From Opitutales bacterium (GTDB lineage: Bacteria > Verrucomicrobiota > Verrucomicrobiia > Opitutales > UBA2987), in the NCBI GenBank assembly GCA_021772515.1, contig JAJFLU010000019.1:1-51439 (forward strand): DNA of 51,439 nucleotides, given 5' to 3'. Made by a program: the position numbers and the translations under genes. This document shows, piece by piece, positions 24,138-33,453 of the stretch (positions within the stretch are counted from its first letter, which is position 1; every line of letters starts with the position of its first letter). The notes below the pieces were generated by a model that saw nothing but the letters and a program-made list of their open reading frames with translations, did not search any database and was not told the origin of the DNA.

Positions 24138-25454
24138 ATGGTATCTGATTTAAGCAAAACACGCCGTGCTTCGGTGCATACCTTGGGGTGTCGCTTAAAC
24201 CAGTCCGAAAGCCAGTTAATTCGTGAAAAACTGGCTGCCGACGGTTATGCCATGACTCCATTCGGTGAGCGGGCGGATTTGGGCATCATTAATACCTGCA
24301 CGGTCACGCGCGAGGCCGAGGCCAAGTGTCGGCAGGCCATCCGGCTGTTTATCCGGCGCAACCCGCAGGCATTTACCGCGGTAGTCGGCTGTTACTCACA
24401 GATGGGCGCCAAGGCTATCGCGGATATCCCTGGAGTGGATCTCATTATCGGAAATCAGGAAAAACTCAGTGTTCTCGATTATGTCGGGTTCGGTAAAAAC
24501 GAGCGGCCTGTCATCGTGCGGGAGCGAATTGATCGCGGCGATTTTTCCATTCATTTTGTCGGTGACCAGCCTTTTAACAAGCGGGCTAATTTAAAGATTC
24601 AGGACGGGTGCGACTTTTTATGCTCCTTTTGCATAATCCCATTTGCCCGTGGGCGCGCCCGCTGCCGCGATTTCGACAACCTCATGGCGGAGGCTCGATC
24701 TCTGGCCGATCGCGGGGTTCAGGAAATCGTCCTCACCGGCGTCAATATCGGCACTTACAATAACGAAGGACGCGACATAGTTTCACTGGTTGACAGCCTG
24801 GATGCAATTCCTGGCCTCCATCGATTGCGTGTCAGCAGCATCGAGCCCACCACCATACCCACCGCTCTTTTCCAGAGAATGCGCTCAACCTCCCATGCGT
24901 TGCTTCCTTTTTTGCACATTCCCATGCAGAGTGGTTCCAATAAGATTTTAGGGATGATGCGCCGCAAATATACCGCCGAGGAGTTTGCGGAGTTTGTTGG
25001 AAAAGCTGCCGAAACCGTCCCCGGTCTATGTCTTGGCACCGATATTCTGGCGGGGTATCCCGGAGAATCTGAGGATGATTTTGAGCAAACTTGTCAGGTT
25101 TTTCTGAAAAACCCCTTCGCCTACTGCCATGTATTTCCCTTTTCCGAGCGGCCCGGTACCATTGCCGGCTCCAAAGCGGATCAAGTGCCAGTGCCCGAGC
25201 GCAATCGCCGCTGTGCTTATTTGAGGCGTTTGGGGGCGCAAAAGCGTTACGATTTTTCCGAAAAACACCTCGGCCAAACGCTCGAAGTTCTTTTCGAGGA
25301 CTCGCGCAAGGGTCTATGGCCCGGCTACACCGGCAACTATATACGCGTAATTTGCCAATCTTCCGAAAATCTCGCCAATCGCCGGGCTATGGTAAAACTC
25401 GAACAGGTTCAGGCCGAGTTTGTCGAGGGTTCGATCGTCGAAATGCTCGACTGA
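24138..25454 (+). CDS. mtaB: tRNA (N6-threonylcarbamoyladenosine(37)-C2)-methylthiotransferase MtaB
   Basis: I use the ATG at 24138 (438 residues); an in-frame TTG 42 bases upstream is a less likely start. The N-terminal MTTase domain has the three cluster cysteines Cys18 (LGCRLNQSE), Cys54 (NTCTVT) and Cys85 (GCYSQ). The radical-SAM CxxxCxxC is Cys158, Cys162 and Cys165 (GCDFLCSFC). The C-terminus has a TRAM-like RNA-binding segment (EVLFEDSRKGLWPGYTGNYIRV). The LGCRLNQ and CDFLCSFCIIP motifs point to MtaB, which makes ms2t6A in tRNAs reading ANN codons, and not to MiaB or RimO. Confidence 0.88.
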   Translation: MVSDLSKTRRASVHTLGCRLNQSESQLIREKLAADGYAMTPFGERADLGIINTCTVTREAEAKCRQAIRLFIRRNPQAFTAVVGCYSQMGAKAIADIPGVDLIIGNQEKLSVLDYVGFGKNERPVIVRERIDRGDFSIHFVGDQPFNKRANLKIQDGCDFLCSFCIIPFARGRARCRDFDNLMAEARSLADRGVQEIVLTGVNIGTYNNEGRDIVSLVDSLDAIPGLHRLRVSSIEPTTIPTALFQRMRSTSHALLPFLHIPMQSGSNKILGMMRRKYTAEEFAEFVGKAAETVPGLCLGTDILAGYPGESEDDFEQTCQVFLKNPFAYCHVFPFSERPGTIAGSKADQVPVPERNRRCAYLRRLGAQKRYDFSEKHLGQTLEVLFEDSRKGLWPGYTGNYIRVICQSSENLANRRAMVKLEQVQAEFVEGSIVEMLD

Positions 25455-25463
25455 CGAAATCGA

Positions 25464-25619
25464 CTATTCTTCCTCTATTTCGTCTGGGGTCTGAAATTCC
25501 ACCCCGTGCATATGTTCGGTTTCACCTGGAATGGAGAGAACCTTGTAAACGCACCAGGTAAAAAGGGTCGTTACCGCACTCACCGAAACCAGTAAAATTA
25601 TCCATCCTTGTGTTGTCAT
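25464..25619 (-). CDS. Small single-helix subunit, MetS-like, of the NSS transporter
   Basis: The minus strand from the ATG at 25619 encodes 51 residues: one membrane helix (GWIILLVSVSAVTTLFTW) followed by a short acidic tail ending DEIEEE. It starts 24 bases after the stop of the NSS transporter gene on the same strand. Small one-helix proteins of this kind (MetS/MetPS family) accompany bacterial NSS transporters and in Corynebacterium MetPS are needed for transport. Position, size and topology fit that role; sequence similarity by eye is modest. Confidence 0.7.
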   Translation of the reverse strand: MTTQGWIILLVSVSAVTTLFTWCVYKVLSIPGETEHMHGVEFQTPDEIEEE

Positions 25620-25643
25620 AGCGTTTTCATACTTGTTTTTCCG

Positions 25644-27374
25644 TCAGGATCGAATTTCCAGTTCTTTATAGCGTTTCACCCGCGAAATAACCAGGGCCAC
25701 AAAGATCCCCAATGTCAGGATCAATCCGATGGACATCTGCGCCACGATATTCGAATCTTTACCCACCAGGTCTTTGACGTATCCGCTCACATTGGTCTCG
25801 CCTGTTTCAAAGCTGTAGCCGAATACATTGACGACCACCCATAATACAAAAACGGTTAGCAAAAACAGGGGGCAGATGTATTTCATAATCACCCTGTAAA
25901 TACCGGGTATGTGGATGGCGGCCCCTTGATGGGCTTCCTCGAAACCTTTATCCAGCCCCAGCACCCATGCAAATATAATGATCTGGATGGTGGCCAAAAT
26001 GAAGATGAGGAAGGTGCCAACCCAAAAATCGAACGTATCCAAAGCTTTGGAATTTTCGCTGAAATAAACCACAAAACCGGTCCCGAAGGCGGTTATGATT
26101 CCCAGTATGGCAACCGATTGTTTCCGGTTGATATCCATCGCCTCTTCCAGAAATGCGATTCCCGGCTGGACCATTGAAAGGGAGCTGGTGACTGCGGCCA
26201 AAAAGAGTAAAAAGAAGAACAGGAATCCAAACAACTGTCCCGCTGGCATATTTGAAAACACCATGGGCAAAACCTTGAAGCCCAGCGCAAACGTTCCTTG
26301 CCCGGCCACCCCCGCAACCCCCAAAAAGGCAAACCCGGCAGGCACCGTGATGAGACCCCCGAGAGCGACTTCGCAAAACTCATTGGTGCTGGTCGCGGCC
26401 AAACCACTGAGGACCACATCATCCGATTTTTTCAAATAGCTGGCATAGGTCATCAAAATACCGAAACCGACCGACAGGGAGAAAAATATCTGACCGGCGG
26501 CGGCCAGCCACAACTGCGGGTTTCTGAGCTGCTGCCAAACCGTGATGGTGGCCACCCGTTTGTCTGCCGAGCCCTCCAGAGCAGCCTTTTTCATGGCGAT
26601 AACCTCTGCTCCCACAAGCTCTTCGACATTGGCCCAACGACGGCTGCCATCGACGGTTTCCTCCGCTTCCTGCACCATGACCTTGGAGGGATTCCACATA
26701 AAACCCAGACCATTGACCACGTTGTTATGGGGGTTGGCGACGTCGGGAGAACCGAGGGTGAGAACCCGCACAAGAACGATAAATGCGAGAACGATGAGGG
26801 TGGGCATTGCGAATTTGCAAAAAAGCTCGATGCCGCGAGAGAGCCCCCTGTAAATCAGATAAAAATTAAAGATGAAGGCCACCACGAGGTATAAACCCAC
26901 CTCCTTGAGGCCAAAGCCTACCGCGGCGCCGTTTTTGGAGTTACCGATAAATGTCTCCCAAAATCCCCCGGCTGCATCGGCGGTTGGGAACACCATCTCC
27001 CCCCGAAGGAAGTTCACCGAATACCCCAGGCACCACGCTTCGATGTAAACATAATACATATAAACCACTACCGGAATGACTATGCCGAGGACGCCCAGGT
27101 ATTTCCCCGCCGGATGTCTGGTAATGTAGGCCATAATGCCGGGGCAGGAATTGAATCCGCTTTGGCCTGCGCGCCGACCCATCGTCCACTCCGCCCAGCA
27201 GATTGGCAGGCCGATGAGCAAAAAGGCGACGAAGTAGGCCATCATGAAGGCCCCGCCTCCGTATTGGGCCGCCTGTCCTGGAAATCTAAGAAAATTCCCC
27301 AGACCTACTGCACTCCCGGAAACTGCCAGGATGACACCTATGCGCGAATTCCAGGATTCCTTTGCTCTTGCCAT
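25644..27374 (-). CDS. Neurotransmitter:sodium symporter (NSS/SNF) family transporter
   Basis: 576 residues with the family signature in TM1, SRIGVILAVSGSAVGLGNFLRFP, including the unwound region GSAVGLGN that binds sodium and the amino-acid substrate in LeuT, followed by GGGAFMMAYF. About 12 membrane helices are apparent. A roughly 75-residue insertion (about 225-300) after ARVLTLGSP-like helix 5-6 sequence is longer than in LeuT. It imports an amino acid or amine with Na+. The small MetS-like gene follows in the same transcript, which suggests a methionine/alanine-type importer. It is divergent from the LptF/G-like gene. Confidence 0.88.
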   Translation of the reverse strand: MARAKESWNSRIGVILAVSGSAVGLGNFLRFPGQAAQYGGGAFMMAYFVAFLLIGLPICWAEWTMGRRAGQSGFNSCPGIMAYITRHPAGKYLGVLGIVIPVVVYMYYVYIEAWCLGYSVNFLRGEMVFPTADAAGGFWETFIGNSKNGAAVGFGLKEVGLYLVVAFIFNFYLIYRGLSRGIELFCKFAMPTLIVLAFIVLVRVLTLGSPDVANPHNNVVNGLGFMWNPSKVMVQEAEETVDGSRRWANVEELVGAEVIAMKKAALEGSADKRVATITVWQQLRNPQLWLAAAGQIFFSLSVGFGILMTYASYLKKSDDVVLSGLAATSTNEFCEVALGGLITVPAGFAFLGVAGVAGQGTFALGFKVLPMVFSNMPAGQLFGFLFFFLLFLAAVTSSLSMVQPGIAFLEEAMDINRKQSVAILGIITAFGTGFVVYFSENSKALDTFDFWVGTFLIFILATIQIIIFAWVLGLDKGFEEAHQGAAIHIPGIYRVIMKYICPLFLLTVFVLWVVVNVFGYSFETGETNVSGYVKDLVGKDSNIVAQMSIGLILTLGIFVALVISRVKRYKELEIRS

Positions 27375-27475
27375 ACCCGCTCATTCAAACGGCATCGGGC
27401 ATTATAGCCAGAAAAAAATTAGCCTCGCCAGGTTTTCGATTTCGCCCTTATAACCCTAATTTACCTAGGGATGCT

Positions 27476-28588
27476 TTGAACCTGATCGACCGCCATATCT
27501 TCGGCGAATGGCTGAAAACCTTCGCCCTTGCCCTGGGAGTGACCCTTGGGATGCTCCTGCTGGAGGATCTCTATGACGATTTGCCAGATTTGCTCGGGTT
27601 TGGGGCCGGGCCAAAGGAGATTGCCCGCTACTATTTGCTCCTGACTCCGAGCTTTCTGCCCGCGGTTCTGCCACTGGCATTGATGGTATCCATTCTCATG
27701 AGTCTCGGGGGGCTGCACCGGGGAAACGAGATCATCGCCCTGCGGTCCTGCGGATTGAGTCTTTTGCGCATCACTCGAACGCTCTGGTTGACCGGATTGG
27801 GTTTAACCGGTCTGCTTCTTTACCTGAATGCCGAGTTGGTTCCGTGGTCCGTCGAGCAATCGCGACTCATTCGGGAGAATCTCGAGTTTTCCAGCCAGCT
27901 ATCCGAGCGGACGGAGGAAAAAGTGGGACTCCTCAATAACCTCGCCTTCCACAACCGCCGCGAAAGGCGTATGTGGTTTATGAACAGTTTCAGCGAATAC
28001 ACTTATCAGGGCTTCGGCATCAGCGTATCCTCATTTGATGAACGAGACCGCGAAACTTCCCGACTGATGGCGGGGGAGGGGTATTTCGACGATATCGAAG
28101 GACATTGGGTATTTCTCAATGGGCGTGAAATCACTTTTGGCGAAGATGGCTCCGACTCGATCCGCTCCCTGCCATTCGATAAAAAAAGCCTCCCCGATTT
28201 CAAGGAGGAGCCCAACCTCATGAAAGCCCTCGAAAAACGGCCCAAAGATCTTTCGTTTCTCGAATTGCGGCAGGTTCTGGAAAAACTTTCCGTGGGAGAC
28301 GACCCCCGCGTCCGCGCCTACGAGGTGCGCTACAATGGCATCCTGGCCAATCCTTTCAGCGCATTGATCGTTGTGGGTCTGGCGGTGCCTTTTGCCGTTT
28401 CCGGTGTTCGCGTCAACCCGATGATCGGAGTCTCGAAATCATTCGGTCTATTTTTTGCCTATTACCTCGGCTCCACCCTCTGCACCATTTTCGGTGAGCG
28501 GGGTATTCTGACTCCTTTGGTCGCCGCCTGGCTGCCCATCGGCGCAATGTTGTTGCTTGCGCTATGGCTTCACCGTAAAGCCATTTGA
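27476..28588 (+). CDS. LptF/LptG (YjgP/YjgQ) family permease
   Basis: I choose the TTG at 27476, preceded by AGGG with suitable spacing, because the upstream ATG at 27362 would overlap the start of the divergent transporter gene. The product is about 370 residues, the normal family length. It begins NLIDRHIFGEWLKTFALALG, typical of LptF/G, with membrane helices near both ends (two pairs) and a large periplasmic part between them. LptF/G form the membrane part of the ABC transporter that extracts lipopolysaccharide for transport to the outer membrane. Only one permease is present here; the partner and LptB must be elsewhere. It precedes the rlmI-like gene by 28 bases. Confidence 0.85.
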   Translation: MNLIDRHIFGEWLKTFALALGVTLGMLLLEDLYDDLPDLLGFGAGPKEIARYYLLLTPSFLPAVLPLALMVSILMSLGGLHRGNEIIALRSCGLSLLRITRTLWLTGLGLTGLLLYLNAELVPWSVEQSRLIRENLEFSSQLSERTEEKVGLLNNLAFHNRRERRMWFMNSFSEYTYQGFGISVSSFDERDRETSRLMAGEGYFDDIEGHWVFLNGREITFGEDGSDSIRSLPFDKKSLPDFKEEPNLMKALEKRPKDLSFLELRQVLEKLSVGDDPRVRAYEVRYNGILANPFSALIVVGLAVPFAVSGVRVNPMIGVSKSFGLFFAYYLGSTLCTIFGERGILTPLVAAWLPIGAMLLLALWLHRKAI

Positions 28589-28616
28589 TTCAGCATTTTT
28601 TTAAACAGACTTTAAC

Positions 28617-29777
28617 ATGACAGACCTTTCTCAAATTACTCTAAAAGGTGGCCAACGAGCCCGCGTTCTCCAGGGGCATCCCTGGGTCTTCGCCGGTGAA
28701 CTTCGCGCCAAACCCAATCCGGCATTCGACGGTGAATCCGTCGTTTTGAAAGATGCCCGAGGGCATTTCCTCGGCGTCGGTATCTACAATAGCAAATCCC
28801 AAATCGTCTGGCGGCGGTTCAGCCGGGACACACGGGCCGTTTTCGACCGCAAATTCCTCGAATGGGCGATTCAAAAAGCGATCAACCGCCGCGCCGAGGG
28901 CTCCTTCCGCCGTCTCGTTTGGTCGGAGGCTGACAACCTTCCCGGTTTGGTAGTGGACCAGTTCGACGATGTTCTGGTGATTCAGTCGCTAACTCTGGCA
29001 GTGGATAAGCGGCAGGAGCTAATCGCGGAAATCCTGGAGGAATTGTTCAAGCCCAAGACAATATTATTTCGCAATGACGCCCCCTCCCGTAAACACGAGG
29101 GCCTCCAATTTATAGTGGAGACTTTCAACGAATTGCCGCTGCCTCCGAGGTGGTATTCCATCGATGGAGTGGATTACAATCTCGATCTGGAAAAAGGACA
29201 TAAAACCGGCTTCTATCTGGACCAGAGGGAGGAGCATACCAAGGTGGCTGCCTTTGCCAAGGGCCGAAGGGTGCTGGATGGCTTTTCCAACCAGGGTTCA
29301 TTCGCACTTCACTGCGCCAAGGCCGGTGCGGATTCCGTTACCGCGATTGAAATTTCCAAGGAATGTGTCGGGTTGGCGCAAAAAAATGCCAAGCGCAACA
29401 ACGTCGATATCGATTTTGTCGCGGAAAACATGTTCGACTATTTTTCCAGCCACCGAAAAGAAAAATATGGCCTGATTATCCTCGATCCTCCGTCTTTTGC
29501 CCGAAACCGGAAGGCGGTCGAGGGGGCTTTACGCGGTTACAAGGAGATCAATCTGCGGGCCATGCGGATGTTGGCACCCGGCGGTATTCTGGCCACTTAT
29601 TCCTGTTCGCGGCATGTGGATCGAGCCTTGTTTATGGAGGTGTTACGACAGGCGGCAGGGGATTCGGGACGCCGGATCGAGGTAATCGCTCAGACCCGCC
29701 AGCCCGCCGATCACCCGGTGGTGTTGACCATGCCGGAAAGCGAATATTTGAAAGGATGCTATCTGAGGGCCGACTGA
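28617..29777 (+). CDS. rlmI: RlmI-like class I SAM-dependent rRNA methyltransferase (PUA + Rossmann)
   Basis: 386 residues. An N-terminal PUA domain (LKGGQRARVLQGHPWVFAGE) is followed by the central linker domain and a Rossmann methyltransferase with VLDGFSNQGSFALHCAKAGA as SAM-binding motif I and LIILDPPSFARNR as motif IV. The motif VI region has ATYSCSRHV, with the catalytic cysteine of m5C methyltransferases. This layout is that of RlmI (YccW), which methylates C1962 of 23S rRNA. Close relatives modify other sites, so the position is inferred. Confidence 0.85.
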   Translation: MTDLSQITLKGGQRARVLQGHPWVFAGELRAKPNPAFDGESVVLKDARGHFLGVGIYNSKSQIVWRRFSRDTRAVFDRKFLEWAIQKAINRRAEGSFRRLVWSEADNLPGLVVDQFDDVLVIQSLTLAVDKRQELIAEILEELFKPKTILFRNDAPSRKHEGLQFIVETFNELPLPPRWYSIDGVDYNLDLEKGHKTGFYLDQREEHTKVAAFAKGRRVLDGFSNQGSFALHCAKAGADSVTAIEISKECVGLAQKNAKRNNVDIDFVAENMFDYFSSHRKEKYGLIILDPPSFARNRKAVEGALRGYKEINLRAMRMLAPGGILATYSCSRHVDRALFMEVLRQAAGDSGRRIEVIAQTRQPADHPVVLTMPESEYLKGCYLRAD

Positions 29778-29874
29778 ATTACCGCCCATTGGAATAAAAA
29801 CCTTTCCCGTTGATCTTTGTCTATGTGAACGATTTGTGCTCAACCCCCTGATTCATTAACGCTTTTGTAATGTA

Positions 29875-30504
29875 ATGCCGGAATCTAAAACACAATTACT
29901 ATTCATACTCAAGGCGCCGGTTGTCGGCATGGTGAAAACCCGCCTCGCCGAGGACATTGGCGAAGTGCGCGCGCTGGCCGCCTACCGGGCCATGGTCGAG
30001 CATCTCTTCGATAACCTGGCCTCCCGCTGGCCTTTCGAGATTCACTACACCCCCGCCCGAGACGTGGACCTCATGCATTCCTGGCTGGGGCCGGACCATC
30101 CCTACTTCCCCCAACCGGAGGGCGATCTCGGCCATCGCATGGCTCGGGCAACGGAGGACGCGTTCGAGCGCGGCGCCAACTCGGTGATCCTTCTAGGCGG
30201 CGATTGCCCCTACGTGACACCGGATTTGATTCGGCAAGCGGTCGGGGGATTGGAGGCAAACGAAGTGGTCATCGGCCCGGCAGTAGACGGCGGATATTAC
30301 CTGCTTGGCCTGAATCGACCTCAGCGGCGGTTGTTCGAGGAAATTTCCTGGAGCACCGAATCGGTTTTCCCCGTGACTCTGGAACGAGTGAAAGAAAAGG
30401 GCCTGACGGTTAAAATTCTTCCCACCCTCGAAGATGTGGATGACCTGCAAAGCCTGACCCACGCCGAAGCCTACATGGGCAAACCAATCGCCGTGGCCGA
30501 GTGA
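29875..30504 (+). CDS. DUF2064 / TIGR04282 family glycosyltransferase-A-like protein
   Basis: 209 residues with a nucleotidyl/glycosyl-transferase GT-A fold: LLFILKAPVVGMVKTRLAED at the N-terminus (the KTRL substrate loop), VILLGGDCPYVTPD with the metal-binding aspartate, and VVIGPAVDGGYYLLGLNRP. TIGR04282 members lie near arsenosugar genes in some bacteria and are otherwise uncharacterised. No arsenic or methyl-arsenical gene is near, so only the family is claimed. The ATG at 29875 has a second possible ATG just upstream out of frame. Confidence 0.82.
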   Translation: MPESKTQLLFILKAPVVGMVKTRLAEDIGEVRALAAYRAMVEHLFDNLASRWPFEIHYTPARDVDLMHSWLGPDHPYFPQPEGDLGHRMARATEDAFERGANSVILLGGDCPYVTPDLIRQAVGGLEANEVVIGPAVDGGYYLLGLNRPQRRLFEEISWSTESVFPVTLERVKEKGLTVKILPTLEDVDDLQSLTHAEAYMGKPIAVAE

Positions 30505-30513
30505 AGTCAGCCC

Positions 30514-31908
30514 TTATGGCACCTTGTTCAGGAGGTTGAGCGCGGCTACTCGATACGCCTCGCCCAAGGTCGGAAAATTGAAGACGTTGTCCAGAAAAAC
30601 CCTCACTTCCTGGCCGCCGATCAATGCCATTTGCCCCATGTGAATCAGGTCCGTGGCGCCATCGCCAACGATTTGGACACCCAGAAGCTTCTTGCCCTGG
30701 GGATCGCTCACCAACTTCAGCAAACCGTCGGATATTCCCGCAATCTGACCACGGGCGACCTCGTTAAACTCCGCCCTTCCGACGATCACGTCCCCATATT
30801 TTTCACGCGCCTGCTCCTCGGAAAATCCTACGCTCGACAATTCGGGAACCGCGTAAATGCCCATCGGGACGATCTCAAACGGATGCCCGATTTCGATGTC
30901 AAGCGCATGGCAAATGGCGCGCCTTCCCTGCTCCATTGCGCACGAGGCCAAGGCCGGGGGGCCAATCACATCTCCCACTGCATATACATGCTCACGGTTG
31001 GTTTGATAATTCTCGTTTACCACGATTTGCCCACGGTTATCTTGGGCAATCCCTGCTTTTTCCAGCCCCAGAGTCTCGACATTGGCCAGACGCCCGAGGG
31101 CGACCAGCATTTTATCCGAGGCAATCGTTTCCCCTGATTCGAGATCGGTCACCACCTGGACTACTCCATCCCATTTGACGGAGCGAATTTTTTGGCTTCC
31201 CAGATATTTTCCACCGTTGCGCTTAAAATTATCGAGGAATTTCCCCGTAATTTCCGGATCGAGAAACATGAGAGGGCGGGGCGCCTGATCGATCATCGTC
31301 ACTTCAACTCCGAGGAGCGAAAAAATCGAAGCGTATTCCGAGGCGATGACGCCCCCTCCCAATACCGTCAGGGAGCGCGGAAGGTAGAGCATCCCCAGAA
31401 TTGAATCGCTATCGAGAATATTCTCGTGATCGACAGGAATATCGGGAGGGGTTCTTGGTCGGGAGCCGGTGGCGACAACAACATTATCCGCCCGCAAATT
31501 AGTGACCGAGCCATCTATCGCCTTAACCGTGATTTCATTTTCGCCCAAAAACTTCGCGCGTCCATGCAAAAGTTCGACCCCGTTACTCTTGAGATGTTTT
31601 CCGATAAATTCATTATGCGCGCTTGTCACCTCATCGAGACGCTGCATCAAATTTGCGACCTCCAGACCCTCCCGTATTTTAAAATCAAATATGTGGGCTC
31701 TTCGTTTCAGGCTCACGATCGTTAGCGCAGATTCCCTCAGAGACTTGCTCGGGATTGTTCCCTGATAAACACAGGAGCCCCCGACCTTGCGTTCGCGCTC
31801 GACAAGGGCCACTTTTTTCCCTGCCTTGGCCCCCTGAACAGCGGCTTTTTGTCCCCCCGGACCGCTTCCGATGACGATGATATCGTAATGAGATTCGCGG
31901 GAACTCAT
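30514..31908 (-). CDS. sthA: Soluble (Si-specific) NAD(P)+ transhydrogenase
   Basis: 464 residues of the flavoprotein disulfide reductase family: FAD motif VIGSGPGGQKAAVQGAKAGK at the start, NAD(P) motif LTVLGGGVIASEYASIFSLLG, and FAD motif YAVGDVIGPPALAS. In place of the redox-active cysteine pair it reads CVYQGTIPSK, with only one cysteine, which is the SthA hallmark and rules out lipoamide dehydrogenase or glutathione reductase. It balances NADPH and NADH in the cytosol. Its ATG overlaps the stop of the HDOD gene (ATGA, 31905-31908). Confidence 0.9.
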   Translation of the reverse strand: MSSRESHYDIIVIGSGPGGQKAAVQGAKAGKKVALVERERKVGGSCVYQGTIPSKSLRESALTIVSLKRRAHIFDFKIREGLEVANLMQRLDEVTSAHNEFIGKHLKSNGVELLHGRAKFLGENEITVKAIDGSVTNLRADNVVVATGSRPRTPPDIPVDHENILDSDSILGMLYLPRSLTVLGGGVIASEYASIFSLLGVEVTMIDQAPRPLMFLDPEITGKFLDNFKRNGGKYLGSQKIRSVKWDGVVQVVTDLESGETIASDKMLVALGRLANVETLGLEKAGIAQDNRGQIVVNENYQTNREHVYAVGDVIGPPALASCAMEQGRRAICHALDIEIGHPFEIVPMGIYAVPELSSVGFSEEQAREKYGDVIVGRAEFNEVARGQIAGISDGLLKLVSDPQGKKLLGVQIVGDGATDLIHMGQMALIGGQEVRVFLDNVFNFPTLGEAYRVAALNLLNKVP

Positions 31909-32792
31909 AACTCCATGGAAGAGACTATGGAAACAATATCATCCCGTTTTTGGAGGAGCTTCTCGATGTCATCGGGGTAAAAATTGAGCTCCGCAAAAAC
32001 CGGATCATCGACCGTTTCATCCACGGATACTTTATCCGGGTTAATTGCCCAGTTTGCCAGCCGGTCAGACAAATACGTCATGGCGCACTCTTCGCGGAAA
32101 GCGGGTGCATTGGCATAATCCCGGTAATTCCCAATCGCAGACGTGACCTGCGGTGGAAGCTTCCAGCTTATTGCCACCGTCTCGCCCACTTGGCAATGAA
32201 ACTCATCCAGCAGCGAATTGGTTGAATCCCAATCCAGATCGAACTCTACCATGTCACGAATCTCCGTCACCGTCTTCAAAACGACGGGCTTGCCAATGGT
32301 GTGAAGCAAACCGCACAGGAATTGACCCTCCAGATTGCGGCGGTTGATTAAGGCGATTTCCTTGCCATAGGCTCCTGAGGCCAAAGCATTTTTCCAAAGA
32401 TTTTTCACCTCTTCCTCGAACCCTTTAACCTGAAAACCTTCACCCTGCAGGGCCACCGCGATGGCAATATCGCTCATCAAACGCATCCCAATTCGGGCCA
32501 CCGCCTGCTTCAACGAGACGATGGTTTCGCAACCTCCGAATGCCGCCGAATTTGCGATCCTCAGGATATGACTCGCGAGGGCCTGATCCTTGTGAATCAG
32601 CTTCGATAAGTCACCGATATCCGCATTCGGATCATTGGACAGGGAAAGCGCCTCCTGAGCCACCTGTGGAAGCACCGGCACCGTGAAATCACCCGACTTT
32701 ATACGCTCGGCAAGAACTGTCCGCTGGAGATCCAGGAGACTGGATTGAGTCTCGTTTGCAGTTTCTGTGATCATTCCCCTTTCTTCCATCAA
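31905..32792 (-). CDS. HDOD domain signalling protein
   Basis: 295 residues, nearly all one HDOD domain: FTVPVLPQVAQEALSLSNDP, DIGDLSKLIHKDQALASHILRIANSA and LKQAVARIGMRLMSDIAIAV are the standard opening segments. HDOD proteins are catalytically dead relatives of HD-type phosphohydrolases that act in signalling, often alone or fused to kinases. No other domain is attached. An alternative ATG six codons downstream (32774) is closer to a purine-rich stretch and may be the true start. It is coupled to sthA. Confidence 0.85.
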   Translation of the reverse strand: MMEERGMITETANETQSSLLDLQRTVLAERIKSGDFTVPVLPQVAQEALSLSNDPNADIGDLSKLIHKDQALASHILRIANSAAFGGCETIVSLKQAVARIGMRLMSDIAIAVALQGEGFQVKGFEEEVKNLWKNALASGAYGKEIALINRRNLEGQFLCGLLHTIGKPVVLKTVTEIRDMVEFDLDWDSTNSLLDEFHCQVGETVAISWKLPPQVTSAIGNYRDYANAPAFREECAMTYLSDRLANWAINPDKVSVDETVDDPVFAELNFYPDDIEKLLQKRDDIVSIVSSMEL

Positions 32793-32942
32793 ATCTTAGA
32801 TTCCAACACCATAAACACGATCGACTAGTGCAGTTATCGCCCTAATCACCGCGAAATTAAACAATGATCCACCCTCAAGGAGCAAAATTCAGTCTTCAGC
32901 GACCGGAATATCGCCAAGCAAGTATCAGAAACCATTGCTGAT

Positions 32943-33197
32943 TTAGTAATGGTATCGAAGTTGGGCGATGTAGAGGCTATCACCCTCCACTTTGTAAATA
33001 ATCCGGTGCTCCTCGTTGATTCGCCGCGACCAATAGCCGGAAAGGGCATACTTGAGGGGTTCGGGCTTGCCGATTCCTTGGTGTGGATCACGCGCAATCG
33101 CCTTTATCAGCCGATGGATGCGTTTCAGGGTAGAGCGATCGGTTTTTTGCCAATGCAGATAATCCTCCCAGGACTGTTCGGAGAATATTATTTTCAC
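32943..33197 (-). CDS. yoeB: YoeB toxin, ribosome-dependent mRNA endonuclease
   Basis: A GTG at 33197, two bases after the antitoxin stop, gives 84 residues, the same length as E. coli YoeB. KPEPLKYALSGYWSRRINEE and IAQLRYHY are near-identical to E. coli. The catalytic residues Glu46, Arg65 and His83 are all at the same numbers. YoeB binds the 70S ribosome and cuts mRNA in the A site when free of antitoxin. A longer frame starting at 33317 overlaps the antitoxin gene and is not the real start. Confidence 0.95.
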   Translation of the reverse strand: MKIIFSEQSWEDYLHWQKTDRSTLKRIHRLIKAIARDPHQGIGKPEPLKYALSGYWSRRINEEHRIIYKVEGDSLYIAQLRYHY

Positions 33198-33198
33198 C

Positions 33199-33450
33199 TC
33201 AACCGGCCAATTCTTTTTCCAGCCCCGCGCCCGTTTCAAGCTGATGTATCGACTCCAGAAGCCTGCGGGCGTTTTTCGGGCTGCGTAGCAAGTAGGCAGT
33301 CTCCTCAAGGGCTTCAAAATCCTCCAAAGCCATCATCACCACGGACTTATCATTCTTCTTGGTGATGATCACCGGAGTCCGGTCCTCACAAACCCGATCA
33401 ATCGTCCGAGCCAAATCCCCCCGAGCCGCACTATAAGTAATCGCTTTCAT
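33199..33450 (-). CDS. yefM: YefM-type (Phd/YefM) antitoxin
   Basis: The ATG at 33450 gives 83 residues starting MKAITYSAARGDLARTIDRV, the Phd/YefM DNA-binding fold, followed by VIITKKNDKSVVMMALEDFEALEETAYLL. The C-terminal 30 residues are the flexible region that neutralises the toxin. It is directly upstream of yoeB (1-base spacer). The start at 33492 in the same frame would include the operator, so is unlikely. It should repress its own promoter alone and with the toxin. Confidence 0.93.
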   Translation of the reverse strand: MKAITYSAARGDLARTIDRVCEDRTPVIITKKNDKSVVMMALEDFEALEETAYLLRSPKNARRLLESIHQLETGAGLEKELAG

Positions 33451-33453
33451 TTT

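Noticed and set aside
30514..31908. Dihydrolipoamide dehydrogenase
   Set aside because: The redox-active cysteine pair is missing (CVYQGTIPSK), which is diagnostic of the soluble transhydrogenase.
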